Shown here: positions 36,481 to 44,421 of the stretch, one piece after another
Layout: each line of letters begins with the position of its first letter
Numbering within the stretch: position 1 is the first letter of the stretch
NCBI GenBank assembly: GCA_964428015.1
Contig: CAYRWR010000013.1
Coordinates: forward strand, 14,302 to 78,301
Source: CAYRWR01 sp964428015
GTDB taxonomy: Bacteria; Spirochaetota; Brevinematia; Brevinematales; CAYRWR01
Length of the DNA stretch: 64,000 nucleotides
Direction of reading: 5' to 3'
Translations under genes and position numbers: made by a program
Notes under the pieces: model-generated
The model's input: the letters and a program-made list of their open reading frames with translations, nothing else
The model's database searches: none
What the model was told of the DNA's origin: nothing

Positions 36481-36550
36481 ATGAAATTAAAAAATATGCG
36501 CTTTGGCACAAGGTTTGCTATATAAAGGCATAGGAAAAAAGGAGGCAACT

Positions 36551-37441
36551 ATGACTGTCACCACCCCCAAAAAAAGAATCAGACTTTCCGGACTGGAGAG
36601 CATGCTCAATAAAAACGCTATCTCTGTCTACCTCAAAGAAATTGATCAGATACCACTGCTGAATCGCGATGAAGAAGTAGAATTAGCCCGCCGCGCATCC
36701 ACTGGAGATGAAGAAGCTAAAGAAAAGCTGATTGTGTCCAATCTTCGCTTTGTGGTTTCTGTAGCCAAGAAGTACCAGGGTCATGGCATCCCCCTGACCG
36801 ACCTCATAAGTGAAGGTAACCTGGGTCTGATCACTGCTGTTTCCAAATTTGACTATACCCGTGGTTTTCATTTTATATCCTATGCAGTTTGGTGGATCAA
36901 GCAAAGTATTATAAAGGCTCTGTCTGAAAAGTCCCGCATGGTCCGGCTTCCCATGAACCGGGCTAATGAACTGATGCAGATCGGAAAGTATATAGACGAA
37001 TATTCCAAAGAAAACGGCAAACGCCCTCTGGATGAAGAAATCGCCGACGCTTTATCTATGAACAAAGACGAGATTAAAAAGCTTATGGATATATCATCGG
37101 GTCATTCATCCATTGAAGAAATGTCAGTTCAGGGAGAACCCGAATCTCTTCAGAAACAGGCTTTTGAATTCTCGGTAGATCCCCATGAGAGCCCGGATGA
37201 AAAGGCCATGGTCACCAGCCTCAAGGACAGTATAGACCAGCTTCTGCGGCGTCTGTCAGATAGAGAAAGGACCATAATTGAATACCGCTTTGGTCTGAAT
37301 GGCAAAGAACCTCATTCCTTATCCAAAATCGGAGCCCAGCTGAATCTGACCAAGGAACGTATCCGTCAGATAGAAAAAAGCGCCATGAGCCAGATAAGAA
37401 ATTATCAGGATGCCAGAGAATTAGCTGTATATTTGAACTAA
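36551..37441 (+). CDS. RNA polymerase sigma factor, sigma-70 family (group 2 type)
   Basis: The 296-residue protein lacks region 1.1, so it is not the primary sigma factor but an RpoS/RpoH-like one. Region 1.2 begins ISVYLKEIDQIPLLNRDEEV. Region 2 contains DLISEGNLGLITAVSKFDY and FISYAVWWIKQSI. Region 3 is RMVRLPMNRANEL. Region 4 has the helix-turn-helix LSKIGAQLNLTKERIRQIEK near the C-terminus. The ATG at 36551 has GGAGG upstream; the ATG 48 bp earlier has no binding site. It stands alone between acpS (divergent) and a TPR gene. Its regulon cannot be read here. Calling it RpoS would go beyond the evidence. Confidence 0.88.
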   Translation: MTVTTPKKRIRLSGLESMLNKNAISVYLKEIDQIPLLNRDEEVELARRASTGDEEAKEKLIVSNLRFVVSVAKKYQGHGIPLTDLISEGNLGLITAVSKFDYTRGFHFISYAVWWIKQSIIKALSEKSRMVRLPMNRANELMQIGKYIDEYSKENGKRPLDEEIADALSMNKDEIKKLMDISSGHSSIEEMSVQGEPESLQKQAFEFSVDPHESPDEKAMVTSLKDSIDQLLRRLSDRERTIIEYRFGLNGKEPHSLSKIGAQLNLTKERIRQIEKSAMSQIRNYQDARELAVYLN

Positions 37442-37492
37442 GCAGGCCGATAAACTTACCATGTACTCTGCAATGACCATCAGAATCAATAC

Positions 37493-37520
37493 TTGCAGAA
37501 TTGTTATGATGGTATATAAT
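37493..37520 (+). promoter_or_regulatory. Candidate promoter of the TPR/HD-GYP operon
   Basis: TTGCAG (37493-37498), a 16-bp spacer and TATAAT (37515-37520), ending 39 bp before the ATG. Confidence 0.6.
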
Positions 37521-37559
37521 TAAGCAGAGCTGAGAATAAATTAAAGGGATCTCTCCAAC

Positions 37560-38903
37560 ATGGAAGTTTTCAAGCCTGAAAATATCATGACCCTGGTATG
37601 GATAGCGTTGGGTATTATCCTGGTCATTATTATTATTATTACCACCGCAAAAGTGGTCAATAAAGATAATACTCTCACAGCTGTAGAAAAAGCTCTCAAG
37701 GAAAAAAACTATACTAAAGCCCTAAAATTAGCGCAAAAGCATCTTCAGGGCCATGAAAATGATATCGTTATATTGAACCTGATGGGCCAGATTTATGAAG
37801 GCCTTAATAATTACAAACAAGCCATTGACTACTATGAACGATGCTCGGTTGCCGCAGAGAAAGAAGCACAGAATGTTATTAAGACCCAGATGTTGTTGCG
37901 TATTGGTAACCTCTATAAAAAAATCGATATGACCAAAGATGCTCTGGGTTATTTTTCATTGGTTTTGGACGACCAGCCCAAGCATAGTAAGGCTCTCTAT
38001 GAAGCAGCGGATATTTTATACAATCTGAAGAATTTTAAAAAAGCAAAAGAATATCTGAGTAGTCTTATCAAGATTAAATCGGACAACCTTCGCGGTCATT
38101 TCCTATACGCTCGCACCCTGTACCAGTTAGGTGAATATCAATCCTGCGCCAAACAGTTGGCAGCCATTCTACCTAACCTTCCCCCAGGGGATTCTACCAT
38201 TTCCCGCGCCAAACTGCTTCTGGCAGATGCATTGGTGAAACTCCGTCAGTACAAGCCAGCTATCCAGACACTTAGTACCCTTTTAAATGATAACAGTCAG
38301 TTTGAAAGTGTACTTTTAAAAATTGTAAATATTCAGATTCTGGATCATAACTACGCTCAAGCCATTGCTCTGGCTAAGAAATATGTGAACCGGGTATCCA
38401 GAGAGATGCAGGTGGATATCTACTATCAGGTAGCCACTGCTTATTATAAAGAAGGGGAAATCTTTAATGCCCTGCAGATGTGGCAGCAGGCCTACCAGAT
38501 AGATCCTAAATACCGTGATACCGGTGAGATTCTCAGCCAATACAGGATACTTCTGAATAATCCCCAGATTCGGCCCTATTTTACTCGTAATAATGCTGAA
38601 TTTGAGCAATTTATCACCTCTGCTTTCGGAGTTAAAGTAGTCAATCAGATTATACGTGATCCGCATTTTTTTATCATAACGGGTGGTGACGAAGTACACA
38701 TCTTTTACCGAAATCCCGGCCCTATTAGCACCTTTACCCTGGATGAGATTTCCAAACACCTGCACTCAGAAAACTTCAATACAATCAGTGTTTTTTTGTA
38801 TTCCCTGTTTGGTACAGATTCCAGCGGGAAAAACCATATCCTGTATAAAAGGCTGGAAGAGTATAGCGGCGACACTATGATCGCCAGGTTGAATCGAGGT
38901 TAA
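37560..38903 (+). CDS. Membrane-anchored TPR protein
   Basis: The product has 447 residues with one N-terminal transmembrane helix (about 9-31, MTLVWIALGIILVIIIIITT) and about six tetratricopeptide repeats. Clear examples are ALKLAQKHLQGHENDIVILN and YYQVATAYYKEGEIFNALQM. The last 120 residues form a separate alpha/beta region with DPHFFIITGGDEVHIFYR, not recognised. It ends 2 bp before the HD-GYP gene, so the pair is co-transcribed, and the TPR protein may be a membrane partner of that phosphodiesterase. Confidence 0.78.
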   Translation: MEVFKPENIMTLVWIALGIILVIIIIITTAKVVNKDNTLTAVEKALKEKNYTKALKLAQKHLQGHENDIVILNLMGQIYEGLNNYKQAIDYYERCSVAAEKEAQNVIKTQMLLRIGNLYKKIDMTKDALGYFSLVLDDQPKHSKALYEAADILYNLKNFKKAKEYLSSLIKIKSDNLRGHFLYARTLYQLGEYQSCAKQLAAILPNLPPGDSTISRAKLLLADALVKLRQYKPAIQTLSTLLNDNSQFESVLLKIVNIQILDHNYAQAIALAKKYVNRVSREMQVDIYYQVATAYYKEGEIFNALQMWQQAYQIDPKYRDTGEILSQYRILLNNPQIRPYFTRNNAEFEQFITSAFGVKVVNQIIRDPHFFIITGGDEVHIFYRNPGPISTFTLDEISKHLHSENFNTISVFLYSLFGTDSSGKNHILYKRLEEYSGDTMIARLNRG

Positions 38904-38905
38904 AC

Positions 38906-40240
38906 ATGGATGATAAAAACGAATTCAGGGTAGAACTGTTGGTGAACTTCCTCTATCCCGGTATTATCTTGAAAGGCGTCGCCTATACTGAAGATGGAGA
39001 AAAGATTCAGGAAGGTGGAATTCCTTTTACCCAAGTGCTGATCGATCAACTGAAAAAAAAGCAGGTCAAACGTATTTATTACACTCGGAAAATAAATCCA
39101 CGTAAAGACCCTGAAAATCCTATGCTTGACCCCGATAAAATCGACAATGCTGTGGAAATGGGGAAAGCTTTGGCTAGTGCTGTCGAAAATAAAAAAATGT
39201 TGCCTGAAAAAGCTCTTAACACCATGGTGGAAGGATTTATCGAAGATATTTCCAAATCTGAGGGAACTGTACTCAATCTACTGGAACTAAAAGATATTGA
39301 TGATTATACTTACACCCATTCTATCAATGTCTGTCTGATTTCCATTCTTTTTGCCAAACGCCTGAATTACAATGCAAAAGGTCTTAAGATCATAGGTGCT
39401 GGCGCGTTACTGCACGACATCGGGAAAATGCTTATTCCAAAAGATCTACTAAAGAAGCCCAGTCCGCTCACTGAGGAAGAAATAGCCATAATCCAGAAAC
39501 ACCCTGTCTACGGTTATGAATATGTTAAAGCCCAATCCTCCTATGGTTCCCTGATCCAGAAGATTGTACTGATGCATCATGAACGTTATAATGGAAAGGG
39601 TTATCCTTTCGGTATCCGCGGTGAAGAGATCGGTGAGATTGCTCAGATAATCGGTCTGGCTGACACCTTTGATGCCATTACCTCTGAAAGCACCTTCAGG
39701 CAGGCTAAACCCTACTGGTACGCTCTCATCGATATCCAAAAATCCAGCGGCCGTAGTTTTTCTCCCCGTCTGGCCCGGTCATTTGTGCAGGACATGCCCC
39801 GTTTTCTCACTGAAGGGGAGATTTTCCCTCTGGGCAGTTTTGTGGTACTCAGCTCTGGTGAAGTGGGTGAAGTCATCGATTACCGTTTTCCACAAACCCT
39901 TAAACCTGTAGTCAATGTCTATATCAATTCCAAAAAAGAAGTGGTCCGTTACCCTATTCCCATAGACCTGCACTTTGATGATACCCGCATCATTGAAAAT
40001 GTCCTGGAAGATGAAGCCATTATTAAGAAAATGAACGATATTAAAAAAACTTTCCAGAAGCGGGAGCAAAAACAGTCAGAAAAAGCCATAGAAGCAGAAA
40101 GCATGATACAAGACTCTCTGGCTGCCGCGGAGGCCACCGCCCCTCCTTCCACTTCCGGCATCCCGGAACAGGTCATCGAAAACACTCAGGTCAAGGTGGA
40201 TAAAGACCTTTTCGAAGAAGATGAATCAGGACTAAAGTAA
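38906..40240 (+). CDS. HD-GYP domain c-di-GMP phosphodiesterase
   Basis: The product has 444 residues. An N-terminal domain (about 1-110) resembles those found before many HD-GYP cores, with YPGIILKGVAYTEDGEKIQ. The core has all expected motifs: GALLHDIGKMLIP (about 166-178), QKHPVYGYEYV, and HHERYNGKGYPFGI (about 224-237). It should hydrolyse c-di-GMP. After the core comes FPLGSFVVLSSGEVGEV, the same small domain as in the HD-GYP protein at 2.4 kb. The acidic, Ser/Ala/Pro-rich tail (about 385-444) looks disordered. It is translated from a start 2 bp after the TPR gene and converges on the NUDIX gene with a 5-bp gap. Confidence 0.9.
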   Translation: MDDKNEFRVELLVNFLYPGIILKGVAYTEDGEKIQEGGIPFTQVLIDQLKKKQVKRIYYTRKINPRKDPENPMLDPDKIDNAVEMGKALASAVENKKMLPEKALNTMVEGFIEDISKSEGTVLNLLELKDIDDYTYTHSINVCLISILFAKRLNYNAKGLKIIGAGALLHDIGKMLIPKDLLKKPSPLTEEEIAIIQKHPVYGYEYVKAQSSYGSLIQKIVLMHHERYNGKGYPFGIRGEEIGEIAQIIGLADTFDAITSESTFRQAKPYWYALIDIQKSSGRSFSPRLARSFVQDMPRFLTEGEIFPLGSFVVLSSGEVGEVIDYRFPQTLKPVVNVYINSKKEVVRYPIPIDLHFDDTRIIENVLEDEAIIKKMNDIKKTFQKREQKQSEKAIEAESMIQDSLAAAEATAPPSTSGIPEQVIENTQVKVDKDLFEEDESGLK

Positions 40241-40245
40241 TTATT

Positions 40246-40914
40246 TTATTTTTTTGTATTGACCAGCCTGCGTGAAAAATATCTGAGAAGACGTGCCGTC
40301 AATCCCCAGATAGTAGCATCTGCCCATTCATAGACAAAAATATCAAAAAAATGGTGTCCCCAGGGTTTATGATATTTTTTAGGGATTTTCAATTCTTTAG
40401 CCGGAAACAGTACTTTTTCCACCCCGGACTCATCCGTGACCACAGGTGACATCTGCGAGGCTACCTGATATACCTGGGGTTGCTGTTCCAGAAAATAAGT
40501 TAATGGAATGGAAAACACCCTGGCTACTTCATCATTAAAATCCAGCTCTTCAGGATCAGTTATATCCAGTATACCCACAAAAACATCCACCAGCATCCCC
40601 CGCATGGCAGGCTCACAGCCCAGTGCACCTATAATGCTGATCCTTTCCCGATTGATGCCTAATTCCTCTATTGTTTCACGCAGGGCACACCGTTCACTGT
40701 CTCCCTGGTCCTGAGGGTCCATACGGCCGCCTGGGAAGCAAATCTCACCTCCCTGCTGGATATGGGCTGCCCTTTCTTCAAACAGTATGTGCCATTCCCC
40801 TTCTTTTTTGAATAAAGGTAAAAGGACAGCTGTTCGAATATAGTCCTCCTGTCCTAAAACCGGCAGGGAGGAAGTATGCATAGAGATACTTTTACGGATG
40901 TCATCCAGTTCCAT
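40246..40914 (-). CDS. NUDIX hydrolase, CoA pyrophosphatase type
   Basis: The product has 222 residues. The Nudix helix is spread over FPGGRMDP and ALRETIEELGI (about 60-88), with the spacing and the GGRxDPxD pattern of the CoA-hydrolysing NudL/YeaB group instead of the standard Nudix spacing. These enzymes cleave CoA or acyl-CoA to 3',5'-ADP and phosphopantetheine. An LFEERAAHIQQGGEICFPGG block precedes the motif, as in that group. GGAGG precedes the ATG. It follows trmB after 75 bp on the same strand and may be part of the gatC-trmB transcript. Confidence 0.85.
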   Translation of the reverse strand: MELDDIRKSISMHTSSLPVLGQEDYIRTAVLLPLFKKEGEWHILFEERAAHIQQGGEICFPGGRMDPQDQGDSERCALRETIEELGINRERISIIGALGCEPAMRGMLVDVFVGILDITDPEELDFNDEVARVFSIPLTYFLEQQPQVYQVASQMSPVVTDESGVEKVLFPAKELKIPKKYHKPWGHHFFDIFVYEWADATIWGLTARLLRYFSRRLVNTKK

Positions 40915-40989
40915 AGTTTAACCTCCAGCTCAAAGATAACAAAATAAAGTAATTAATGCAAATGGGGGATTGGAAGCTTTGTAAGAAAT

Positions 40990-41616
40990 TTACAGTGAGG
41001 AAAAAATATCTCCCGCTTTTTTGAATGAGATATAATTAATAGGGCGGAGTGGGCTCATCTTGCGGTAAAAAAGCGTGGGGAAACTGTCATAGATATTCTG
41101 GACATAGTCTTTGTCATAGTTATTGAGCAGACCAGGAAAATCAGCGATTGTCCGCGCGGCGTATTGAGCATATTCTTCCACATCCGTGACAAAATTGAGG
41201 AGGCCGCCAGGTTTAAGGACCCGATGCACCTGTATCAAAAAAGAGGAGCGCAGAATACGGTTTTTCCACTGTTTAACTTTGAGCCAGGGGTCGGGGAAAT
41301 TAATATGGACTTCATCCACAGATTCCGCGGGAAAGAGGGCCATCAGACTGTCTTCACCTCTAGCATTGATGACCCGAAAGTGATCCAGTCCACGTTTCAT
41401 GAGCCGCTGGGCAGTCTTGCCAACCCGTTTGCGTGATATTTCGATACCTATATATAGAGCCTCTCTATCCTGCGGCATAAATTCAATCATATAATCACCA
41501 TGACCGCAGCCCATGTCTATTACAATCTTCTTCCCTTTCAATTTTAGATCAAAATCCAGGCTGTCCAGTTTTTCTTCGTGTGGAATATCTTTGAGGTATT
41601 GGGATGCGCGTCTCAT
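40990..41616 (-). CDS. trmB: tRNA (guanine-N7-)-methyltransferase
   Basis: It methylates G46 of tRNA, using S-adenosylmethionine. The 208-residue protein has the SAM-binding motif DMGCGHGDYMIEF (about 34-46), the acidic loop IGIEISRKRV, and the TrmB signature INFPDPWLKVKQWKNR (about 105-120), in which the usual RHxKRR is degenerate. A final SPLRPINYISFKKAG region matches the family C-terminus. Its ATG follows the gatC stop with no gap. Length is normal. Confidence 0.92.
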   Translation of the reverse strand: MRRASQYLKDIPHEEKLDSLDFDLKLKGKKIVIDMGCGHGDYMIEFMPQDREALYIGIEISRKRVGKTAQRLMKRGLDHFRVINARGEDSLMALFPAESVDEVHINFPDPWLKVKQWKNRILRSSFLIQVHRVLKPGGLLNFVTDVEEYAQYAARTIADFPGLLNNYDKDYVQNIYDSFPTLFYRKMSPLRPINYISFKKAGDIFSSL

Positions 41617-41910
41617 CTAGTGTTCAATCACCTTAGGTACGATGATGCTGTCTTCGGCAAAACGGGGGGCCACTTTGGCAATTTCCTCCGCGCCCAGAGA
41701 AGGCTGAACAGTGTCGGGACGGGTAACATTGGTTTTTTCCACAGCATGAGTAGTGGGGGGGACTGACTCTGTGTCCAGCTCACCGATCTGTTCTACAAAA
41801 TGTATGATACGGGAGAACTGACCGGCAAAGACCTCTTTCTGTTCCTGGCTGAATTCCAGTTTTGCCAGACGGGCGGTGTTTTCCACATCTTTGAGGGTAA
41901 TATCTGCCAT
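41617..41910 (-). CDS. gatC: Asp-tRNA(Asn)/Glu-tRNA(Gln) amidotransferase subunit C
   Basis: This is the small subunit of the GatCAB transamidosome, which converts misacylated Glu-tRNA(Gln) or Asp-tRNA(Asn). The 97-residue product begins ITLKDVENTARLAKLEFS and has the FSRIIHFVEQIGELDTE helix and the C-terminal LRAD-like region replaced by VTRPDTVQPSLG. The family N-terminal pattern is clear. gatA and gatB are not adjacent. It has a near-perfect promoter and shares its transcript with trmB. If GatCAB acts on Asp-tRNA(Asn), the aspS enzyme in this window would supply the substrate. Confidence 0.9.
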   Translation of the reverse strand: MADITLKDVENTARLAKLEFSQEQKEVFAGQFSRIIHFVEQIGELDTESVPPTTHAVEKTNVTRPDTVQPSLGAEEIAKVAPRFAEDSIIVPKVIEH

Positions 41911-41934
41911 TTGTCCTCCCCTTAATCAGTTATT

Positions 41935-41963
41935 ATTATAGCAGAGTTGGCTGTTTTTTTCAA
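41935..41963 (-). promoter_or_regulatory. gatC-trmB promoter
   Basis: On the minus strand TTGAAA (41958-41963), a 17-bp spacer and a perfect TATAAT (41935-41940), ending 24 bp before the gatC ATG. Confidence 0.72.
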
Positions 41964-41977
41964 ATCTACATAAAAGC

Positions 41978-42616
41978 TCAGGATTGAGAATTGATCCAAT
42001 CTTCCAGTTTGGAAGGTCCGCTGTCCGATCCTGAAAAACGGCGGCTGTACTTGGCAAAAACATTTACTTCCAGATTCACAGGTGAACCTGGGTTTTTAGT
42101 CCCCAGGCTGGTCTTGAGAGCAGTCTGAGGTATAAGCGCCACTTCAAACTCTCCCTCCCGGATATTGTACAAGGTCAGGCTGATACCATCAATGGCGATG
42201 GAGTCTTTTTCCACCAGGTAGTCTGCTAACTCACGGGGAGCCTGAAAACGGTAAGCCCAGGCTTCATCCTTCTGAATGCGGGACAAGAGGCGACCCATTC
42301 CGTCCACGTGCCCCTGGACCAGATGTCCATCCAGCAGGGTCTGTGGTGTGAGGGGCAGCTCCAGATTTAATACCGTCCCGGGACCGGCCAGCCCCAGAGT
42401 GGTCCGCTTCAGAGTCTCAAAACTGGAATACACAGTAAAACTTCCGCTATCCCGATTTTCTACGGTATGACAGGAGCCATCCAGAGCTATGGATGTAATA
42501 CCGTCTTCCATCCGGGCCAGTATTTCCGGTGCAGCCTGAATAGTGAATCTTTTACCCTGTCCCTGAGAAAGGGCCTTCAGCACCTTTCCTGTATATCGGA
42601 TAATACCTGTAAACAT
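41978..42616 (-). CDS. ribE: Riboflavin synthase, alpha chain
   Basis: It converts two 6,7-dimethyl-8-ribityllumazine molecules to riboflavin. The 212-residue protein shows the two lumazine-binding repeats: MFTGIIRYTGKV at the N-terminus with ALDGSCHTVENR, and GHVDGMGRLLSRI with SIAIDGISLTLYNI. The cysteine usual in the first repeat is kept (GSCHTV, normally GVCLTV). The ATG at 42616 gives the invariant MFTGI start and has GGGAGAG upstream. No other rib gene is adjacent, although rib genes are often clustered. It is divergent from a membrane protein gene, with 74 bp between. Confidence 0.94.
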   Translation of the reverse strand: MFTGIIRYTGKVLKALSQGQGKRFTIQAAPEILARMEDGITSIALDGSCHTVENRDSGSFTVYSSFETLKRTTLGLAGPGTVLNLELPLTPQTLLDGHLVQGHVDGMGRLLSRIQKDEAWAYRFQAPRELADYLVEKDSIAIDGISLTLYNIREGEFEVALIPQTALKTSLGTKNPGSPVNLEVNVFAKYSRRFSGSDSGPSKLEDWINSQS

Positions 42617-42642
42617 CTCACTCTCCCTGAAAACCGTAAATC

Positions 42643-42671
42643 TTGCCAATATTTTGTGATAATACTACAAT
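42643..42671 (+). promoter_or_regulatory. Promoter of the small membrane protein gene
   Basis: TTGCCA (42643-42648), a 17-bp spacer and TACAAT (42666-42671), ending 19 bp before the chosen ATG. Confidence 0.6.
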
Positions 42672-42690
42672 AAACCCCTGGAGGTGCCCC

Positions 42691-43050
42691 ATGGAAAAAC
42701 CGGATATACCTGAAAACCCTACCCGTTACACCCTGCCTTTAGCTAAACTGGAACTGATCCTGGCGATTATTATGGCTGTCACTTTCAGCTTTCTCTATTA
42801 CAACTACAGGCCCTTCTGTATGATTATGACAGTAATTACTTTGGTACATCTCGCTTCCAGTCTAGGTCTATTCAACTACAAGGCCTGGGCTTTTTACCTG
42901 GGGCTGTCGGCACTGCCCCTTAGTATCCTGGGGGTAGTACTCATTCTCCCCGACACTTTCCACTGGTGGTATCTCTTACTGCCCGGGATCGAGGTACCCC
43001 TGGTACCATTAGTGCTACGGGCCAAAAAAGAACTTATTTCAGAGCCCTGA
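42691..43050 (+). CDS. Small integral membrane protein of unknown function
   Basis: The product has 119 residues with four hydrophobic helices (about 17-35, 40-60, 65-85 and 88-110) and short polar ends. No conserved motif is recognised. The ATG at 42691 has TGGAGGTG 7 bp upstream and lies just after the promoter; an ATG 48 bp earlier would fall on the -35 element. The last 17 bp overlap the end of the converging DUF366-like gene. Confidence 0.72.
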   Translation: MEKPDIPENPTRYTLPLAKLELILAIIMAVTFSFLYYNYRPFCMIMTVITLVHLASSLGLFNYKAWAFYLGLSALPLSILGVVLILPDTFHWWYLLLPGIEVPLVPLVLRAKKELISEP

Positions 43051-43591
43051 CCTTAACCCGGGCGTATTCCACTTCCAGAAACTCGTGAGAAAATCGCTGT
43101 AGTATTGTAGTGGCAAATTCAGTTGAGTCTACCTGCATTTCCTCCAGACAGGCAATGGGCACCGGTGCGCCGGTAGGTTTGATATTGAGAGCGGAGTGAA
43201 TCATACAACTGGACTGTCCCTGCGCGGCTATAGATACCGTCAGTTTTCTTCCCTCAAACATCAGATCGTCCCCTACCCTGGATACCCCGAAACTGCCCAG
43301 ACGACGGTTGAGCTCATTCTGCATGAGCGCCATCAGCATCCTCTGCATCCACACTGTACCTCTGAGATCCATATCAAAGGCTTCAATAATAAAGGACAGC
43401 ATCATATCAGAACGGATAGGCTCATTGTGACGCACGTCTTCCAGATCCACCATCTCGGTGATTTTTACATCCACCGGCCCCATAAAAGCAATGATACTGT
43501 TACCTGCCAATCCAAAATGCTTAAAGGCAAAATGATTAGTCAGTTGAGTTCCATTGTAAATAATCTCTTTTTTTATCAGTTTGGTCTTCAT
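43034..43591 (-). CDS. DUF366-like conserved protein linked to queC
   Basis: The product has 185 residues, with no signal peptide or membrane segment. It starts KTKLIKKEIIYNGTQLTNHF, and I recall this pattern from the DUF366 family, known mostly from archaea; the identification is from memory. Other conserved-looking stretches are VDLEDVRHNEPIRSD and DDLMFEGRKLTVSIAA. The gene starts 9 bp after queC, so the two are one transcript. This suggests a role connected with deazapurine (preQ0) metabolism. The exact function is unknown. Its end overlaps the converging membrane-protein gene by 17 bp. Confidence 0.7.
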   Translation of the reverse strand: MKTKLIKKEIIYNGTQLTNHFAFKHFGLAGNSIIAFMGPVDVKITEMVDLEDVRHNEPIRSDMMLSFIIEAFDMDLRGTVWMQRMLMALMQNELNRRLGSFGVSRVGDDLMFEGRKLTVSIAAQGQSSCMIHSALNIKPTGAPVPIACLEEMQVDSTEFATTILQRFSHEFLEVEYARVKVRALK

Positions 43592-43600
43592 GTCTACCCC

Positions 43601-44305
43601 TCAACTGAGATCCGCAAAACCGCGAAAATGGGACTGTTGAAAACTCTCCAGCCTGCCGTTTTCCCGTAAGGCACGCTTGAGACGGCGGCAGGATTCGCAC
43701 ACGCCGCACATCTTTTCTCCCCCGTCATAACAGCTCCAGATACTGTGCAGGGGTGCCTCGATCTCCTGTCCCCACTCCAGGATCTGAGTCTTGTCCATAT
43801 CGATGGTATAGCTGGCTACTATGGGGTGAGACAGGGTGGAATACTCCAGGGCAGCATTGGCCCTCTCCAGATACTCGGGAGTATTGTCGGAAAAGGTCGC
43901 TCCCTCCTCCCGGTTGAATCCCACGATGATGGTATCGATCTTTTCTTTTTCTGCAAAAGCCGCGGCAATATTTATCAGTACACCGTTGCGGTTGGGTACC
44001 CATACTGCCCGGGCTGTCTCTCCGGCATACTCCGCGTCATCCAGACGGGCAGCATCATAGCGGGGAAAGGCACCCTGGGTCAGGCCCTGATCCAGGGATT
44101 TCATCCACTCCAGGGGGATTACAGTCAGAGGAGCATCCAGAGCTTCAGATACTCTTTTCACTGCTTCCAGTTCCCGCACAGCTGCCCTCTGGCCGTAGTC
44201 AAAGAACAATAGGCCGGCAATATGAGTCTGATCCTTGGCCTGGCGGGCATTGACTACGGAGTCTAATCCGCCTGATAATAGCACCAGAGAACGGGGTAGC
44301 GACAT
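43601..44305 (-). CDS. queC: 7-cyano-7-deazaguanine (preQ0) synthase
   Basis: It converts 7-carboxy-7-deazaguanine to preQ0 with ATP and ammonia, a step toward queuosine in tRNA. The 234-residue protein has the PP-loop SGGLDS (residues 12-17), FDYGQRAAVRELEA and, near the C-terminus, the zinc-binding cysteines of CYDGGEKMCGVCESC. These define QueC among PP-loop ATPases. The ATG has AGGAGG upstream. The other pathway genes (queD, queE, queF) are not in the window. It leads a two-gene operon with the DUF366-like protein. Confidence 0.94.
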   Translation of the reverse strand: MSLPRSLVLLSGGLDSVVNARQAKDQTHIAGLLFFDYGQRAAVRELEAVKRVSEALDAPLTVIPLEWMKSLDQGLTQGAFPRYDAARLDDAEYAGETARAVWVPNRNGVLINIAAAFAEKEKIDTIIVGFNREEGATFSDNTPEYLERANAALEYSTLSHPIVASYTIDMDKTQILEWGQEIEAPLHSIWSCYDGGEKMCGVCESCRRLKRALRENGRLESFQQSHFRGFADLS

Positions 44306-44327
44306 TTTTTCCTCCTGTAAGGATAAT

Positions 44328-44356
44328 ATTATAGACTAGTTTTACAGGAATGAAAA
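44328..44356 (-). promoter_or_regulatory. Candidate queC promoter
   Basis: On the minus strand a perfect TATAAT (44328-44333) lies 17 bp after a weak -35, TTTTCA (44351-44356). Confidence 0.45.
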
Positions 44357-44421
44357 ATTTCTGGGGAAGAAGACTTTCTCACGTACACACACCAATCGGC
44401 ACCATGCTGCGGACCGTTTGT

